DNA from: an uncultured Lachnoclostridium sp.
GTDB taxonomy: Bacteria > Bacillota > Clostridia > Lachnospirales > Lachnospiraceae
DNA: 64,000 nucleotides
Assembly (NCBI GenBank): GCA_946415315.1
Contig: CAMKRZ010000013.1
Span: forward strand, 1-64,000
Reading direction: 5' to 3'
The notes beneath the pieces were generated by a model that saw only the letters and a program-made list of their open reading frames with translations, ran no database searches and had not been told where the DNA came from. A program made the translations under genes and the position numbers. Below, one piece after another: positions 49,775 to 57,926 of this stretch; the stretch's first letter is position 1, and every line of letters begins with the position of its first letter.

Positions 49775-49838
49775 AGCCCCTCCGACTCCTCCGCTGTTCT
49801 CCGCGACATTTTCCGCCGCGTGTGATCACTCCTGCAGA

Positions 49839-50183
49839 TCAAAAGTTTCCTCCGTTCCAGCCCCAGTCCTGTGTCGCCGAGTACCGGACGTAAATGCGGT
49901 CGGCGGCGATTCCCAGGACGTCCCCGAAGATCTTTGTGATCTCCGCGGTCAGATCGGAGAACGCCTCGCTGTCGGGCTCGCCGTACACGCTCACCGACAC
50001 GAACGCTGTGGGCTGGCTGTTGTCGCCTCTGAAATAGAGATGGTAGTTGTCCTCAAAGCCCGTCATCAGCCAGGTTTCGCTCTTGCCCGGAAGCACGGTG
50101 ATGGCTTTCCCGAGTCTTGTCTTGAGTTCCTTCTCCTGCTCCTCCGTGACCTTGATACTGATCTTGGAATCGATAAACGGCAT
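49839..50183 (-). CDS. MIF/D-dopachrome tautomerase-like protein
   Basis: 114 aa, the typical length of the MIF-like tautomerase family. It begins MPFID, so the catalytic Pro2 is retained after removal of the start methionine. The body has FEDNYHLYFRGDNSQPTAFV, VSVSVYGE and RIYVRYSATQDWGWNGGNF. In animals MIF is a cytokine with keto-enol tautomerase activity; bacterial copies are usually small-molecule tautomerases. AAGGAGG precedes ATG. It follows the GNAT gene by 14 bases. Confidence 0.9.
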   Translation of the reverse strand: MPFIDSKISIKVTEEQEKELKTRLGKAITVLPGKSETWLMTGFEDNYHLYFRGDNSQPTAFVSVSVYGEPDSEAFSDLTAEITKIFGDVLGIAADRIYVRYSATQDWGWNGGNF

Positions 50184-50197
50184 AGTTCATTACCTCC

Positions 50198-50683
50198 TTA
50201 CAGTTCTCTTTCATAGCACAGAAAATCCTGCTCGTACATGTGGCATTCACCGACCGTACGGAATCCGAACACCGCATAGCACCGGATTGCCTTCACATTG
50301 TGCTTGTTCACCAACATGTGAATTCCGCGGAAGCCCCGCCGCTTCAGCTCGTCCATGCCGTACTGCAGCATGATGCGCCCGAGTCCTTTGCACTGTTCAT
50401 CGGGTAGCACCGCGATCCTCGCGAGCTCTCCCTCCGGGGCGAGGCGCTCATCCCAGCATTCGAGTTTGTCGACATCCTCGTCCTCCTCGAGCGATACAGC
50501 TGCCACAACATGCCCGTTATTCTTCATCACAAACAGAGCGTCCCTCGAGAGATCATAATCGATCGTCTCATCGTCCGGATACTCCTCATCCCACGCGCAG
50601 TATTCACGCCCCAGCTGTGCCCTGTAGAGCGCCAGGATCTCGCTGCGATCCTCCTCGGTCGCTTTCATGATCTCATAGTCCAT
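50198..50683 (-). CDS. GNAT family N-acetyltransferase
   Basis: 161 aa. Acetyl-CoA motif A is ELARIAVLPDEQCKGLGRIM, and motif B is KHNVKAIRCYAVFGFRTVGE. The acceptor substrate is unknown. GAGAGG precedes ATG. It is upstream of the MIF-like gene and probably cotranscribed. Confidence 0.92.
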   Translation of the reverse strand: MDYEIMKATEEDRSEILALYRAQLGREYCAWDEEYPDDETIDYDLSRDALFVMKNNGHVVAAVSLEEDEDVDKLECWDERLAPEGELARIAVLPDEQCKGLGRIMLQYGMDELKRRGFRGIHMLVNKHNVKAIRCYAVFGFRTVGECHMYEQDFLCYEREL

Positions 50684-50718
50684 GTACTTCTATAACCTCT
50701 CTATCCGGCAAATTCCCC

Positions 50719-51468
50719 TCATACCGTTCCTATGTACGCCACTGAACCATTGGCAACCGTTACGACCCCGTTCACGGCGTATCGCTCAAACGTATCCGTA
50801 AGTGTTTTCATATACTCCTCATACCGATCATCTCCGGCCTTGAGGGAATAAGAACCCGAGAGACTTCTCGCAAGAAACGTGTCACAATCCTGCTGCAGCG
50901 GATTGTCAAACGAGACAAACTCGTATTCCCCGCGAAAGAATTCCGTGATCCTCGGATCATCCTTCTTCAGTCCCCCGTTGAAGCCCTTAAAAGTCGGGCA
51001 GAACTGCCTGTAGATCCGGTACAGATCCCGATTCAGCGGGTCCGACTCATCGCGGATATTCCAGATCAGAAACACCTTGCCGCCTCGTAAAATGCGTGCG
51101 CACTCCCTGCGAAAGGCTTCCACATCAAACCAGTGAAATGCCTGCGCTGTCGTAATAAAGTCCACGGAACCGGCGGCAAGAGTAGTGTTCGCGGCATCCC
51201 CCGCTACGGAGTGGAAACCTGTAAACCGACGCAGCTCATTTTCCGCCGCATGGCGCATATCGTCGTTGGGCTCCACACCGTAAACGATGTTCCCGCGCTC
51301 AAGCAGCTGCGCGGCAAACTTGCCGGTACCGGAACCGATGTCCGCGATGACCGACTCCTGCTTAACGCCATATCGATCGTACAGACAATCGATCAACTCG
51401 CGTGCATAGCCCGGTCTTCCGACCGTATAATTTTCCGCATGTCCGTCAAACAGTTTCGTAGCGTCCAT
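50719..51468 (-). CDS. Class I SAM-dependent methyltransferase
   Basis: 249 aa. SAM motif I is VIADIGSGTGKFAAQLL, followed by VYGVEPNDDM, and ITTAQAFHWFDVEAFRRECA with the post-II acidic/aromatic residues typical of ubiquinone-biosynthesis-like methyltransferases (UbiE/COQ5 type). The target is probably a small molecule, not DNA. The start is preceded by GGGAGG. Confidence 0.9.
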   Translation of the reverse strand: MDATKLFDGHAENYTVGRPGYARELIDCLYDRYGVKQESVIADIGSGTGKFAAQLLERGNIVYGVEPNDDMRHAAENELRRFTGFHSVAGDAANTTLAAGSVDFITTAQAFHWFDVEAFRRECARILRGGKVFLIWNIRDESDPLNRDLYRIYRQFCPTFKGFNGGLKKDDPRITEFFRGEYEFVSFDNPLQQDCDTFLARSLSGSYSLKAGDDRYEEYMKTLTDTFERYAVNGVVTVANGSVAYIGTV

Positions 51469-51536
51469 GTGCCTCCCATTCGTAACCCGGGCAGCGGGGT
51501 CTCATCCGCTGTCACCCGTCTCCGGTGATCAGACTT

Positions 51537-52736
51537 TTATTTCAAAGCTTTCTTCCAGTCTTTGTCCTTCATCATCGGAACACCGAGATACGCGCTGAAC
51601 CGGCTGAACGCATCTCCGATCGCTGCGATCATCTCGTCCGTCACGGTGACATCCTTCTCCCACCACCAGTGTTTGATCGCAAGCGGGTTCTTCCCGTTGT
51701 TCTTCTCCGGCTCAAACCTTGCGATAAAACGGTTTCCGTACAATACGGGCAGCACATAGTAGCCGTACTGCCGTTTCGCTGCCGGCGTGTACACCTCCCA
51801 GGAGTACTTGAAGCCGAAAATCTCCTCCGTAATGCCGCGGTCCCAGATGAAATTGTCAAGCGGCGCGATGAACTGTGCCGTGGTGCTCTCCGCGGATTTG
51901 CCGAGGTATGCTTCGTCCTCCGCGCGGATGTAGAAGGGCTCCTTCGTGCCTTCTACCCGCACCTCGGTCAGCTCGCCGTCCGCGACAAGCTCGCGGATGA
52001 TCTCCTCGCGCGGGTGACGGTTGTAAATGTAGTGCCACAGCCACGCGCCGGTGTTTCTGTTCCACACCATGCCGATGCTGCCGATCCTGCGCTTGATGTA
52101 CCACCGCAGGAATTCGTGTTCGTCGGAAAATGGGTCCTCCCCGTTCAGGATTTCCGCCTTGTACAGCCGCTCGCTCAAGCCATATACCTTCAGTGTCTTT
52201 AACTTGGAGTGAATGCCCAGTTTTCCGCTGTGATACAGATAGTCGAGCGCCGCGCTCGAGAGCTTGCTGTGGCCCCAGCTGCCCTTCTCCGCCCGGCCGC
52301 CGATGTCGATCCTGTTGGCCGGCAGCGGCCCGTTCTCACGGACGCGCGCAAGCGTCTCGTCCAGGATCGTGAGTGCCTCCGCCGAGCCCCGTTGCTCCAG
52401 AACGCCGGCCAGCTCTTCGGTCGCTCTCCTGCGGATGCGCGCCATGCTCGGATAGTCCTCCGTCAGGATGATCGACATCACCTTGTCAAAGCCGTCGATC
52501 AGAAATCGCTCCTTGTACAACAGGTCGTAAAGCATCTCCGGGCGGTAGCCGCGGACACGCGATTGCAGCACCAGGTCCGGATTTCTTCCCACGACGTTGA
52601 GCGGATCATACTGGATACAACGCACCCTCTCCATGAAGCGCTTCGCACCCTCGTAACCTTCAAACTGCCCGAAATCATTTAACCCCTGATAATTCACAAG
52701 GAAATTGCGGGCAGTCTCATTGGAAATCGTGATCAT
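51537..52736 (-). CDS. YcaQ/AlkX-like winged-helix DNA glycosylase
   Basis: 399 aa from the ATG at 52736. It matches the winged-helix DNA-binding family that unhooks interstrand crosslinks in Escherichia coli: VRCIQYDPLNVVGRNPDLVL holds the Q-x-D catalytic pair, and TAQFIAPLDNFIWDRGI with YYVLPVLYGNRFIARFE are family markers. Expected role is base-excision repair of alkylated DNA. An upstream in-frame extension to 52895 is Trp/Arg-rich and antisense to real coding DNA of the HAD gene, so I excluded it. Confidence 0.88.
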   Translation of the reverse strand: MITISNETARNFLVNYQGLNDFGQFEGYEGAKRFMERVRCIQYDPLNVVGRNPDLVLQSRVRGYRPEMLYDLLYKERFLIDGFDKVMSIILTEDYPSMARIRRRATEELAGVLEQRGSAEALTILDETLARVRENGPLPANRIDIGGRAEKGSWGHSKLSSAALDYLYHSGKLGIHSKLKTLKVYGLSERLYKAEILNGEDPFSDEHEFLRWYIKRRIGSIGMVWNRNTGAWLWHYIYNRHPREEIIRELVADGELTEVRVEGTKEPFYIRAEDEAYLGKSAESTTAQFIAPLDNFIWDRGITEEIFGFKYSWEVYTPAAKRQYGYYVLPVLYGNRFIARFEPEKNNGKNPLAIKHWWWEKDVTVTDEMIAAIGDAFSRFSAYLGVPMMKDKDWKKALK

Positions 52737-52770
52737 TTTCCATCTCTCCCAAAGTATTGACTGTGCCGGT

Positions 52771-53427
52771 TCACACCAGCCCCGGTATCTCCGCCGGCTC
52801 GGCCACCAGATAGTCCGCCCCTGCGCCCTGCAGCTCCTCTGCGGAGCCGTAGCCCCACAGCACACCCACACTCGCGAGGCCGTTCGCCTTCGCACCGTTA
52901 ATGTCCTGGTCGCGGTCGCCGATCATCAGGACAGCAGTCCTGTCCACATCGCCGAGCCTTACCAGAAGGTCTGCAATCACGTCCTCCTTCCTGCTGATGC
53001 GGCCGTCCATCGTCGCAGCGCCGAAATGGTCAAAATACTCGTACAGTGAAAAATGTTTCAATATCCGCACTGCAAACTCGTACGGTTTCGACGTCGCCAG
53101 AGAGACCGTCACACCTTTTTCCCGCAGCGCCGCAAGCATCTCCGGAATTCCCTCGTAACGCCTGTTCTCAAAGATCCCCCGGTCGCGGAAGTACTCCCTG
53201 TAGTACTCCACTGCCTGCGCGGCCTGCTCCGCGGTGAACCCGAAATACTTCATGAAAGAGTCCGCCAGCGGCGGTCCGATGAACGGAAACAACTCGCCTC
53301 GGTCGGCCACGTGAATGCCGAATTTCTCCAGTGCATACATGACCGAGTTGGTGATCCCGATCGCAGGGTCCGTCAGCGTTCCGTCCAGATCAAACAAACA
53401 ATATTGATACTTCAAATCCATGTGCAT
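52771..53427 (-). CDS. HAD-superfamily phosphatase (phosphoglycolate phosphatase-like)
   Basis: 218 aa. HAD motif I is FDLDGTLTDP, motif II includes SLATSKP, a Lys in KHFSLY or SRKEDV serves as motif III, and motif IV is MIGDRDQDINGAKANG. A four-helix cap (residues 15-85) marks the Gph/PgpB group. Possible substrates are phosphoglycolate or nucleotide monophosphates. The promoter is TTTACA-17-TACAAT on the minus strand, just upstream. The second ATG, two codons in, is an alternative start. Confidence 0.9.
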   Translation of the reverse strand: MHMDLKYQYCLFDLDGTLTDPAIGITNSVMYALEKFGIHVADRGELFPFIGPPLADSFMKYFGFTAEQAAQAVEYYREYFRDRGIFENRRYEGIPEMLAALREKGVTVSLATSKPYEFAVRILKHFSLYEYFDHFGAATMDGRISRKEDVIADLLVRLGDVDRTAVLMIGDRDQDINGAKANGLASVGVLWGYGSAEELQGAGADYLVAEPAEIPGLV

Positions 53428-53459
53428 TTACCGAATCCGTATTAAAATCATTTTCATCA

Positions 53460-53488
53460 ATTGTAACACGAGCGACGGGCATTGTAAA
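53460..53488 (-). promoter_or_regulatory. Promoter of the HAD phosphatase gene
   Basis: Minus-strand TTTACA (53483-53488), 17-base spacer, TACAAT (53460-53465). It is placed back to back with the plus-strand promoter at 53524-53553. Confidence 0.7.
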
Positions 53489-53523
53489 ACCATATATTGC
53501 CTTGTCGGTGCATTGTTTTCAAA

Positions 53524-53553
53524 TTGACAAAAACTCGTTATCGGTGATATCAT
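53524..53553 (+). promoter_or_regulatory. Promoter of the 95-aa membrane protein gene
   Basis: TTGACA (53524-53529), 18-base spacer, TATCAT (53548-53553), 55 bases upstream of the plus-strand start codon at 53608. Confidence 0.7.
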
Positions 53554-53607
53554 TTCCGCGGGAAGCCGATTACGGTTTCCCTGTGTGGTTTTTCGGGGGA
53601 AATTACT

Positions 53608-53895
53608 ATGAAAAAGAAGAATTTGATCGTACACGCGATCGCCGTCGCCATTATATTGGCGACAATTGTCTATTTTTTTCAAGAGGCAAATTTTCAGAAG
53701 GAGGCTACAGAACAAAACCTCCACGGCTTCGAAGCGTTCAGCCTGATCCCGGCAATGGGGATCCTCGTCGTCTTCCTGGAGATCTTTTTCGGGGTGCTCG
53801 TCATCCGCTTTGTTTATGCGATGGTCGTTCTCATAATCAAGGCCACTAAGGAACAGCGGGAACTTGACCGGGATTTCCTGCAGCAAACCAAATGA
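53608..53895 (+). CDS. Small two-helix membrane protein, function unknown
   Basis: 95 aa, plus strand. Two hydrophobic segments (VHAIAVAIILATIVYFF and ILVVFLEIFFGVLVIRFVYA) frame a short charged loop; the C-terminus (KATKEQRELDRDFLQQTK) is cytoplasmic. GGGGGAAA lies before ATG, it has a convincing promoter, and a terminator follows directly, so it is a real single-gene unit even though no family is recognised. Confidence 0.85.
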   Translation: MKKKNLIVHAIAVAIILATIVYFFQEANFQKEATEQNLHGFEAFSLIPAMGILVVFLEIFFGVLVIRFVYAMVVLIIKATKEQRELDRDFLQQTK

Positions 53896-53899
53896 ACTC

Positions 53900-53935
53900 A
53901 AAAAGTCGGGCAGACACACAGTCGCCCGACTTTTT
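53900..53935. terminator. Bidirectional intrinsic terminator
   Basis: Arms AAAAAGTCGGGC (53900-53911) and GCCCGACTTTTT (53924-53935) with a 12-base loop, followed by T residues in both directions. It serves both the plus-strand membrane protein ending at 53895 and the minus-strand XRE fusion gene ending at 53967. Confidence 0.93.
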
Positions 53936-53966
53936 TGTTGCCGATCCCATCAGCTTATTACCTGAT

Positions 53967-54602
53967 TTATTGCTTGTTTTCCGCATCGTCGGCTTTTCGG
54001 TTCTTCCGAAGAAGCCTGCCCGGCTTCACCGCATAAAGCCCGTGCCGGTTGCAATATGCGTACAACTCGCTCACGCAACTGATCTTGAATCTCGCTTCGG
54101 CTGCTCCCTCCGGGTACAGCTTGACAAACTGCACTCCCCGATCGGACACTGCTGCCAGGAACGAGATGTAGTGCTCCTTACTCATCGGATGATCGATCGT
54201 GACATAGTACTCGTCCTCCACAATCTCGATGTGCGGCCGGTGCTCCTCGTCCGCTGCCTCCGCCGTAAGCGGCGGCAGGGTGATGCCGCAGCAACTGACA
54301 ACCGCCTCGCCGATCGAGCGGATCACGTTGCCGCAGACCGGGCATGCGTAAAATTTTCCTCTGGCGATGTTGGCGGAATGATTCGTGTTGCATATATCCT
54401 CGCCGGACAACAGCTCGATCACGGAGATGTCGAGCGCCTTCGCGAGCGGCTCGAGCAGGCTGATGTCCGGGAAACCCTGCCCGGTCTCCCATTTGCTGAC
54501 CGCCTTGCTGCTGACAAAAATCCTCTCTGCGAGCTCCTCCTGCGTCATTCTCTTGGCTTCGCGCAGTCTGCGGATCACGGCACCGGTAACATATTTATCC
54601 AT
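53967..54602 (-). CDS. XRE helix-turn-helix protein fused to a desulfoferrodoxin-like domain
   Basis: 211 aa. Residues 6-65 are an XRE helix-turn-helix (AVIRRLREAKRMTQEELAER, then SSKAVSKWETGQGFPDISLL). Residues of about 83-200 resemble desulfoferrodoxin: FYACPVCGNVI and VSCCGITL give the CxxC...CC iron site, and EEHRPHIEIVEDEYYVTIDH with PMSKEHYISF gives the superoxide-reductase-like His pattern. The fusion suggests a redox- or iron-sensing regulator, or a superoxide reductase guided by its own HTH. AAAGGAGCC precedes the start. It ends at the shared terminator. Possible self-control through a nearby dyad. Confidence 0.88.
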   Translation of the reverse strand: MDKYVTGAVIRRLREAKRMTQEELAERIFVSSKAVSKWETGQGFPDISLLEPLAKALDISVIELLSGEDICNTNHSANIARGKFYACPVCGNVIRSIGEAVVSCCGITLPPLTAEAADEEHRPHIEIVEDEYYVTIDHPMSKEHYISFLAAVSDRGVQFVKLYPEGAAEARFKISCVSELYAYCNRHGLYAVKPGRLLRKNRKADDAENKQ

Positions 54603-54636
54603 ACGATTGGCTCCTTTCGGGTTTTGTTGCCACTAT

Positions 54637-54649
54637 GGTACCATGTACC
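54637..54649. promoter_or_regulatory. Short dyad upstream of the XRE-desulfoferrodoxin gene
   Basis: GGTAC-CAT-GTACC lies 35 bases upstream of the ATG at 54602, over the expected promoter. It may be the operator for the XRE part of the fusion protein. Arms are only five bases, so the call is weak. Confidence 0.35.
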
Positions 54650-54736
54650 GTTTCCGTTAACCACCCACGCATCGTGGAGTCACTGCCCGGCCTGCACGCT
54701 GTCAGGTCCGAAGATATCATCTCCGCCGCTGCCGGT

Positions 54737-55180
54737 TTACTTGAGCTGAATCTCCAGCGATGTGTATTTCTTTTCGAGTTCCTTTATATACTCGAGACCG
54801 TTCGACTCCTCCGTCTTGTAGAAGAAGTAACCGTCACGGTATCGATTTTCCGAAACGATCGTCACTTCAGAGCCGATCGACTTGTCTTTCATGTCATAGA
54901 AGCGGACTGTCCAGAAGTCGCCGCCCTTCTTTTCTCCGACCGCGAAACCGTCCCATTCCATCTTTGCACCCTGGATGCTCTTTACGATGGATTCGATCTC
55001 CTTTTCGTCCGTAATCTCAAACCGTTCCCCGGTGGCTCCGTCAAAAACCTCAATGCGAGCCACGTCCACCGGATCAACTCTGTCGAGATAGCTCTTCGGT
55101 GAATACATCACGATCAGCATAAAGATTGCTGCGATCGCAAGTGCTGCGATCAACAAACCGAAAAATAGTCCCTTTTTCAT
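54737..55180 (-). CDS. Membrane-anchored extracellular protein, function unknown
   Basis: 147 aa. Signal-anchor helix at residues 4-27 (GLFFGLLIAALAIAAIFMLI), then a domain of about 115 residues with alternating strands (VARIEVFDGATGERFEITDE, WTVRFYDMKDKSIGSEVTIV) resembling small extracytoplasmic beta-rich modules. No family recognised. A strong AAGGAG site precedes ATG. It is followed by about 130 bases with no gene before the XRE fusion start. Confidence 0.8.
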   Translation of the reverse strand: MKKGLFFGLLIAALAIAAIFMLIVMYSPKSYLDRVDPVDVARIEVFDGATGERFEITDEKEIESIVKSIQGAKMEWDGFAVGEKKGGDFWTVRFYDMKDKSIGSEVTIVSENRYRDGYFFYKTEESNGLEYIKELEKKYTSLEIQLK

Positions 55181-55294
55181 ATAATTCTCCTTTTTTCTCT
55201 CACCGGTTCCCCGGTATTATTTTCTTCCCGACGGCAGTCCGATCCTTTGATTGCCTTTGCAATCCTGTCTTACGCCTCATCTCACCTCCCTTTC

Positions 55295-56104
55295 CTAAAT
55301 GATGTTGATCCCGTACTCTTTCATCTTGAGCACTTCCTTAGCCGGGATCCGAACGGTATCGGTATAGTCCTTCGTCGGCGTATAATGGCTCGTCCGCGTG
55401 ACGAGGACCTCCTCCCCGTTTCTCACAATATCATACTCGATCTGTTCCGGATTATAGATTCTGTCCGGCACGAGCATACTAAGCAACCCTCCCGTGATAT
55501 CCGAAAGCTCCGTGTTGTATTCCTTGAACCGCTCGGCATGGCACAGCACCCCGTCGCGGTAGTCGTAATACTCGGCATCCACTTTTATCCCCACGGAAAA
55601 TGGTCCGTTGCTGCAGCTGAAGGTTTCCACGCTGACGAGATTGCCTGCCTCGTCGTACTCGCTCCACTCCGTGCACAGCCACCGGTATGTACAGGTTCCG
55701 TCCGGCTTGTGAAACACGAGGTACTCGATCTGCAGATTCTCGGAGACGAAGAAGATGACGTACGTGTCCCGTTTGCTCCCGATCAGCTCCTCCGCCAGAA
55801 AATTCGTCGAATTGAATTCGAACTCGGTGTGGTGACGGTTTCCCGCGGTATCATACACGACTGTGATGTACGTGCCTTCCTTCGCGCTCTTCCACAGCTT
55901 CGCGTGCTCCTTCTGCGCGAGAAGCTTTCTGCTCTCAAGATGGGGCAGGATTCTCCTGTCATAGTTGTTGGTCAGAACATCACTCGCCTTCGCATACCGC
56001 GTGTCGCCTCGCACGATCATGATATCCGGCTTGTACGTGTCAACGTACTCCATCGTGATCCGGCGGTACTTCTCCAGGATCGCTTCCTTGTCAAACTCTC
56101 TCAT
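55295..56104 (-). CDS. Conserved-looking hypothetical protein
   Basis: 269 aa, soluble and acidic, with no signal peptide and no membrane helix. Segments such as YVDTYKPDIMIVRGDTRY and EYDIVRNGEEVLVTRTSHYT give no family I can name. AGGAGAGGGG precedes ATG. The window's codon style and the strong ribosome site support a real gene. It is followed by the 147-aa gene 114 bases on, with no terminator seen. Confidence 0.75.
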   Translation of the reverse strand: MREFDKEAILEKYRRITMEYVDTYKPDIMIVRGDTRYAKASDVLTNNYDRRILPHLESRKLLAQKEHAKLWKSAKEGTYITVVYDTAGNRHHTEFEFNSTNFLAEELIGSKRDTYVIFFVSENLQIEYLVFHKPDGTCTYRWLCTEWSEYDEAGNLVSVETFSCSNGPFSVGIKVDAEYYDYRDGVLCHAERFKEYNTELSDITGGLLSMLVPDRIYNPEQIEYDIVRNGEEVLVTRTSHYTPTKDYTDTVRIPAKEVLKMKEYGINII

Positions 56105-56185
56105 CTCTGTTCCCCTCTCCTGTTATTCGCGCTATACCTGCATTGTTTTTGTATGCTCTCTGAAGTCGTGGTTTCCCGGAATATA

Positions 56186-56779
56186 TCATTCGCACTGCGG
56201 CCGAAAATGTTCCTTGTCCACCGCTACGTACAGATCCATTCCCATTTTCTGCTCAAAATACCCTTTGAGCCGAATGTTGGTGTTCCACTTATCAGGATCG
56301 TAATAGCCGTAACGCCTTTTCACATCGGACATGCGGTCGATGATGTCCATCACGCCCTCCGCACCGGAGATGGAGTCGCACAGCTGGATCAGGCGGTCAT
56401 AATCGTCGAGTTCTACCTCCTCCAGACGATCCCGGATCAATTGTGTCTCTTCCTCGGTCGTGTCAAATCTTCCGACATATTTGTTGATATCCTTGTCGTT
56501 GAACGAATGCGTCAGACAAATCCTCGCAGCCTCATCGTAACCGAGTGACATCATATACGTGTAGCCATCGTAAACATGGCCGAGGTGTCTCTTTCCAAAC
56601 CTCCGTCCGATATCGTGCAGCAGACCGATCACATACGCCTTCTCCGCGTTCATTCCCGATCTCGCGGCGATTGCCTCCGCGCAGTGTGCAGCCGTCCGGC
56701 AGTGGTCACCCCACGGTCCCGGGTTGAGTACTTCCGACTCCTTCACCAGCCGCTCCGCCTCTTCTTTCGTTGGATACAT
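56186..56779 (-). CDS. HD-domain metal-dependent phosphohydrolase
   Basis: 197 aa from the ATG at 56779 (GGGGGAGAAAA before it). HD motif residues: H in HCRTAAHCAEAIAARSG, HD in YVIGLLHDIGRRFG, H in GHVYDG, and a distal D in CDSISGAEG. This arrangement suits nucleotide phosphohydrolases or phosphodiesterases. The gene lies 44 bases past the 216-aa gene in the same direction. The upstream in-frame extension to 57040 is antisense-like noise and was left out. Confidence 0.88.
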   Translation of the reverse strand: MYPTKEEAERLVKESEVLNPGPWGDHCRTAAHCAEAIAARSGMNAEKAYVIGLLHDIGRRFGKRHLGHVYDGYTYMMSLGYDEAARICLTHSFNDKDINKYVGRFDTTEEETQLIRDRLEEVELDDYDRLIQLCDSISGAEGVMDIIDRMSDVKRRYGYYDPDKWNTNIRLKGYFEQKMGMDLYVAVDKEHFRPQCE

Positions 56780-56823
56780 TTTTCTCCCCCACTTTCTCCG
56801 GCACACAAGCACCTGTGCCGTGC

Positions 56824-57474
56824 TTACTTTTTTCTCGCCGAGTAATCCACCAGAAAACCTCCCTTGGCCTTCGCCCGCTTCATCACCGAAGCGAGCACGC
56901 CGTTCTCCTTGATCTTGCCGCTGATCCAGCATTTGTCGGCCAGCTCGGATGCGGTCATGGTGTTGTAGAAATCGTCCGGCAGATTGAACGAGACCTCCCC
57001 GCCGCCGGTGTTGCCCGCCGAGATTCCCTGGCATCGGCAATCCTGATGAATGTACGCGCTGCCGTCGTCGTAAAACCGCAGCGTCACAATGTCCACCCCG
57101 CGGTCAAAGTAATCGCCGGCTTTGGCCAGCTCGATGTCGAGTGGCAGAAACCGCAACCGGTACTGCTGCGCAAAATTCTCCGCTCCCGTGCCGTATTTTC
57201 CGCGGATGATGACCGCGTTCTTCTGAAACATCGCGATGTTCTCTTCCGACATGTAAATCTTGCATTTCGGATTCAGGATCCACAGCTGATACAGCGTCGG
57301 CAGCAGGTCGAACACCCCGAGTTCAACCACCTCGATCTCCTCCCCGAGTTCGAGCGCCACGCCGCTTGGATTCGCCAGTTCCTCTTCCTTCCAATACGAA
57401 AAATGCTCCGCTTTCAGCACTTTGCCGCCGTACGCGTCAAAGCCTCTCTTGCGATAGCCGGCACTTACATTCAT
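56824..57474 (-). CDS. Hypothetical protein coupled to a DUF2809 gene
   Basis: 216 aa from the ATG at 57474, which overlaps the DUF2809 stop by 4 bases (ATGA). It is soluble, mixed alpha/beta (FDAYGGKVLKAEHFSYWKEE, IYMSEENIAMFQKNAVIIRG, GYFLV-like C-terminus). I do not recognise a family. Translational coupling implies that it works with the membrane protein upstream. The longer frame to 57930 upstream of the ATG is antisense to the DUF2809 gene and is not used. Confidence 0.75.
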   Translation of the reverse strand: MNVSAGYRKRGFDAYGGKVLKAEHFSYWKEEELANPSGVALELGEEIEVVELGVFDLLPTLYQLWILNPKCKIYMSEENIAMFQKNAVIIRGKYGTGAENFAQQYRLRFLPLDIELAKAGDYFDRGVDIVTLRFYDDGSAYIHQDCRCQGISAGNTGGGEVSFNLPDDFYNTMTASELADKCWISGKIKENGVLASVMKRAKAKGGFLVDYSARKK

Positions 57475-57854
57475 AGGATCATTTTCCTTCCGAACATCAT
57501 ATATTCCGCGACATAGCACGGCATGATTCCGATCGCATAGCACATCAGGTCGATCGTCGAATACCCGGTTCCCAATATGATCCGCAGCAGCCGGTTCGTG
57601 ATCCCGAAATGATCGCAGAAACCCCACAGCTGCAAAAACTCCACTGCAAAGGCAAACGCCAGGATTGCCGTCGGGAGCAACCACCATTTTCGGGGCCACT
57701 CGGGAAAGGCTGTGCGAAACAGCGTGTACAGCAAAATCACGATGAGCACGTCCCCGAAATAGTTCCGTACCCAGCCGTGCGCATACATTCCGATCAGCAC
57801 TTCCACGCCGAACAAAACGGCGGAAAGCACGCCGAATACAATTCTTTTTCTCAT
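57471..57854 (-). CDS. DUF2809 family membrane protein
   Basis: 127 aa from the ATG at 57854 (GGGGAG seven bases before). Four helices; family hallmarks are VEVLIGMYAHGWVRNYFGD, VILLYTLFRTAF, FAVEFLQLWGF and ILGTGYSTIDLMCYAIG. DUF2809 proteins have no known activity. It overlaps the next gene by 4 bases. Confidence 0.85.
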   Translation of the reverse strand: MRKRIVFGVLSAVLFGVEVLIGMYAHGWVRNYFGDVLIVILLYTLFRTAFPEWPRKWWLLPTAILAFAFAVEFLQLWGFCDHFGITNRLLRIILGTGYSTIDLMCYAIGIMPCYVAEYMMFGRKMIL

Positions 57855-57926
57855 TTTCAAACTCCCCACGGAGATACAGCGGATCAGTCCCACTTCCGGA
57901 TCTGTCCGCAGATAAGGCGGTCAGTC

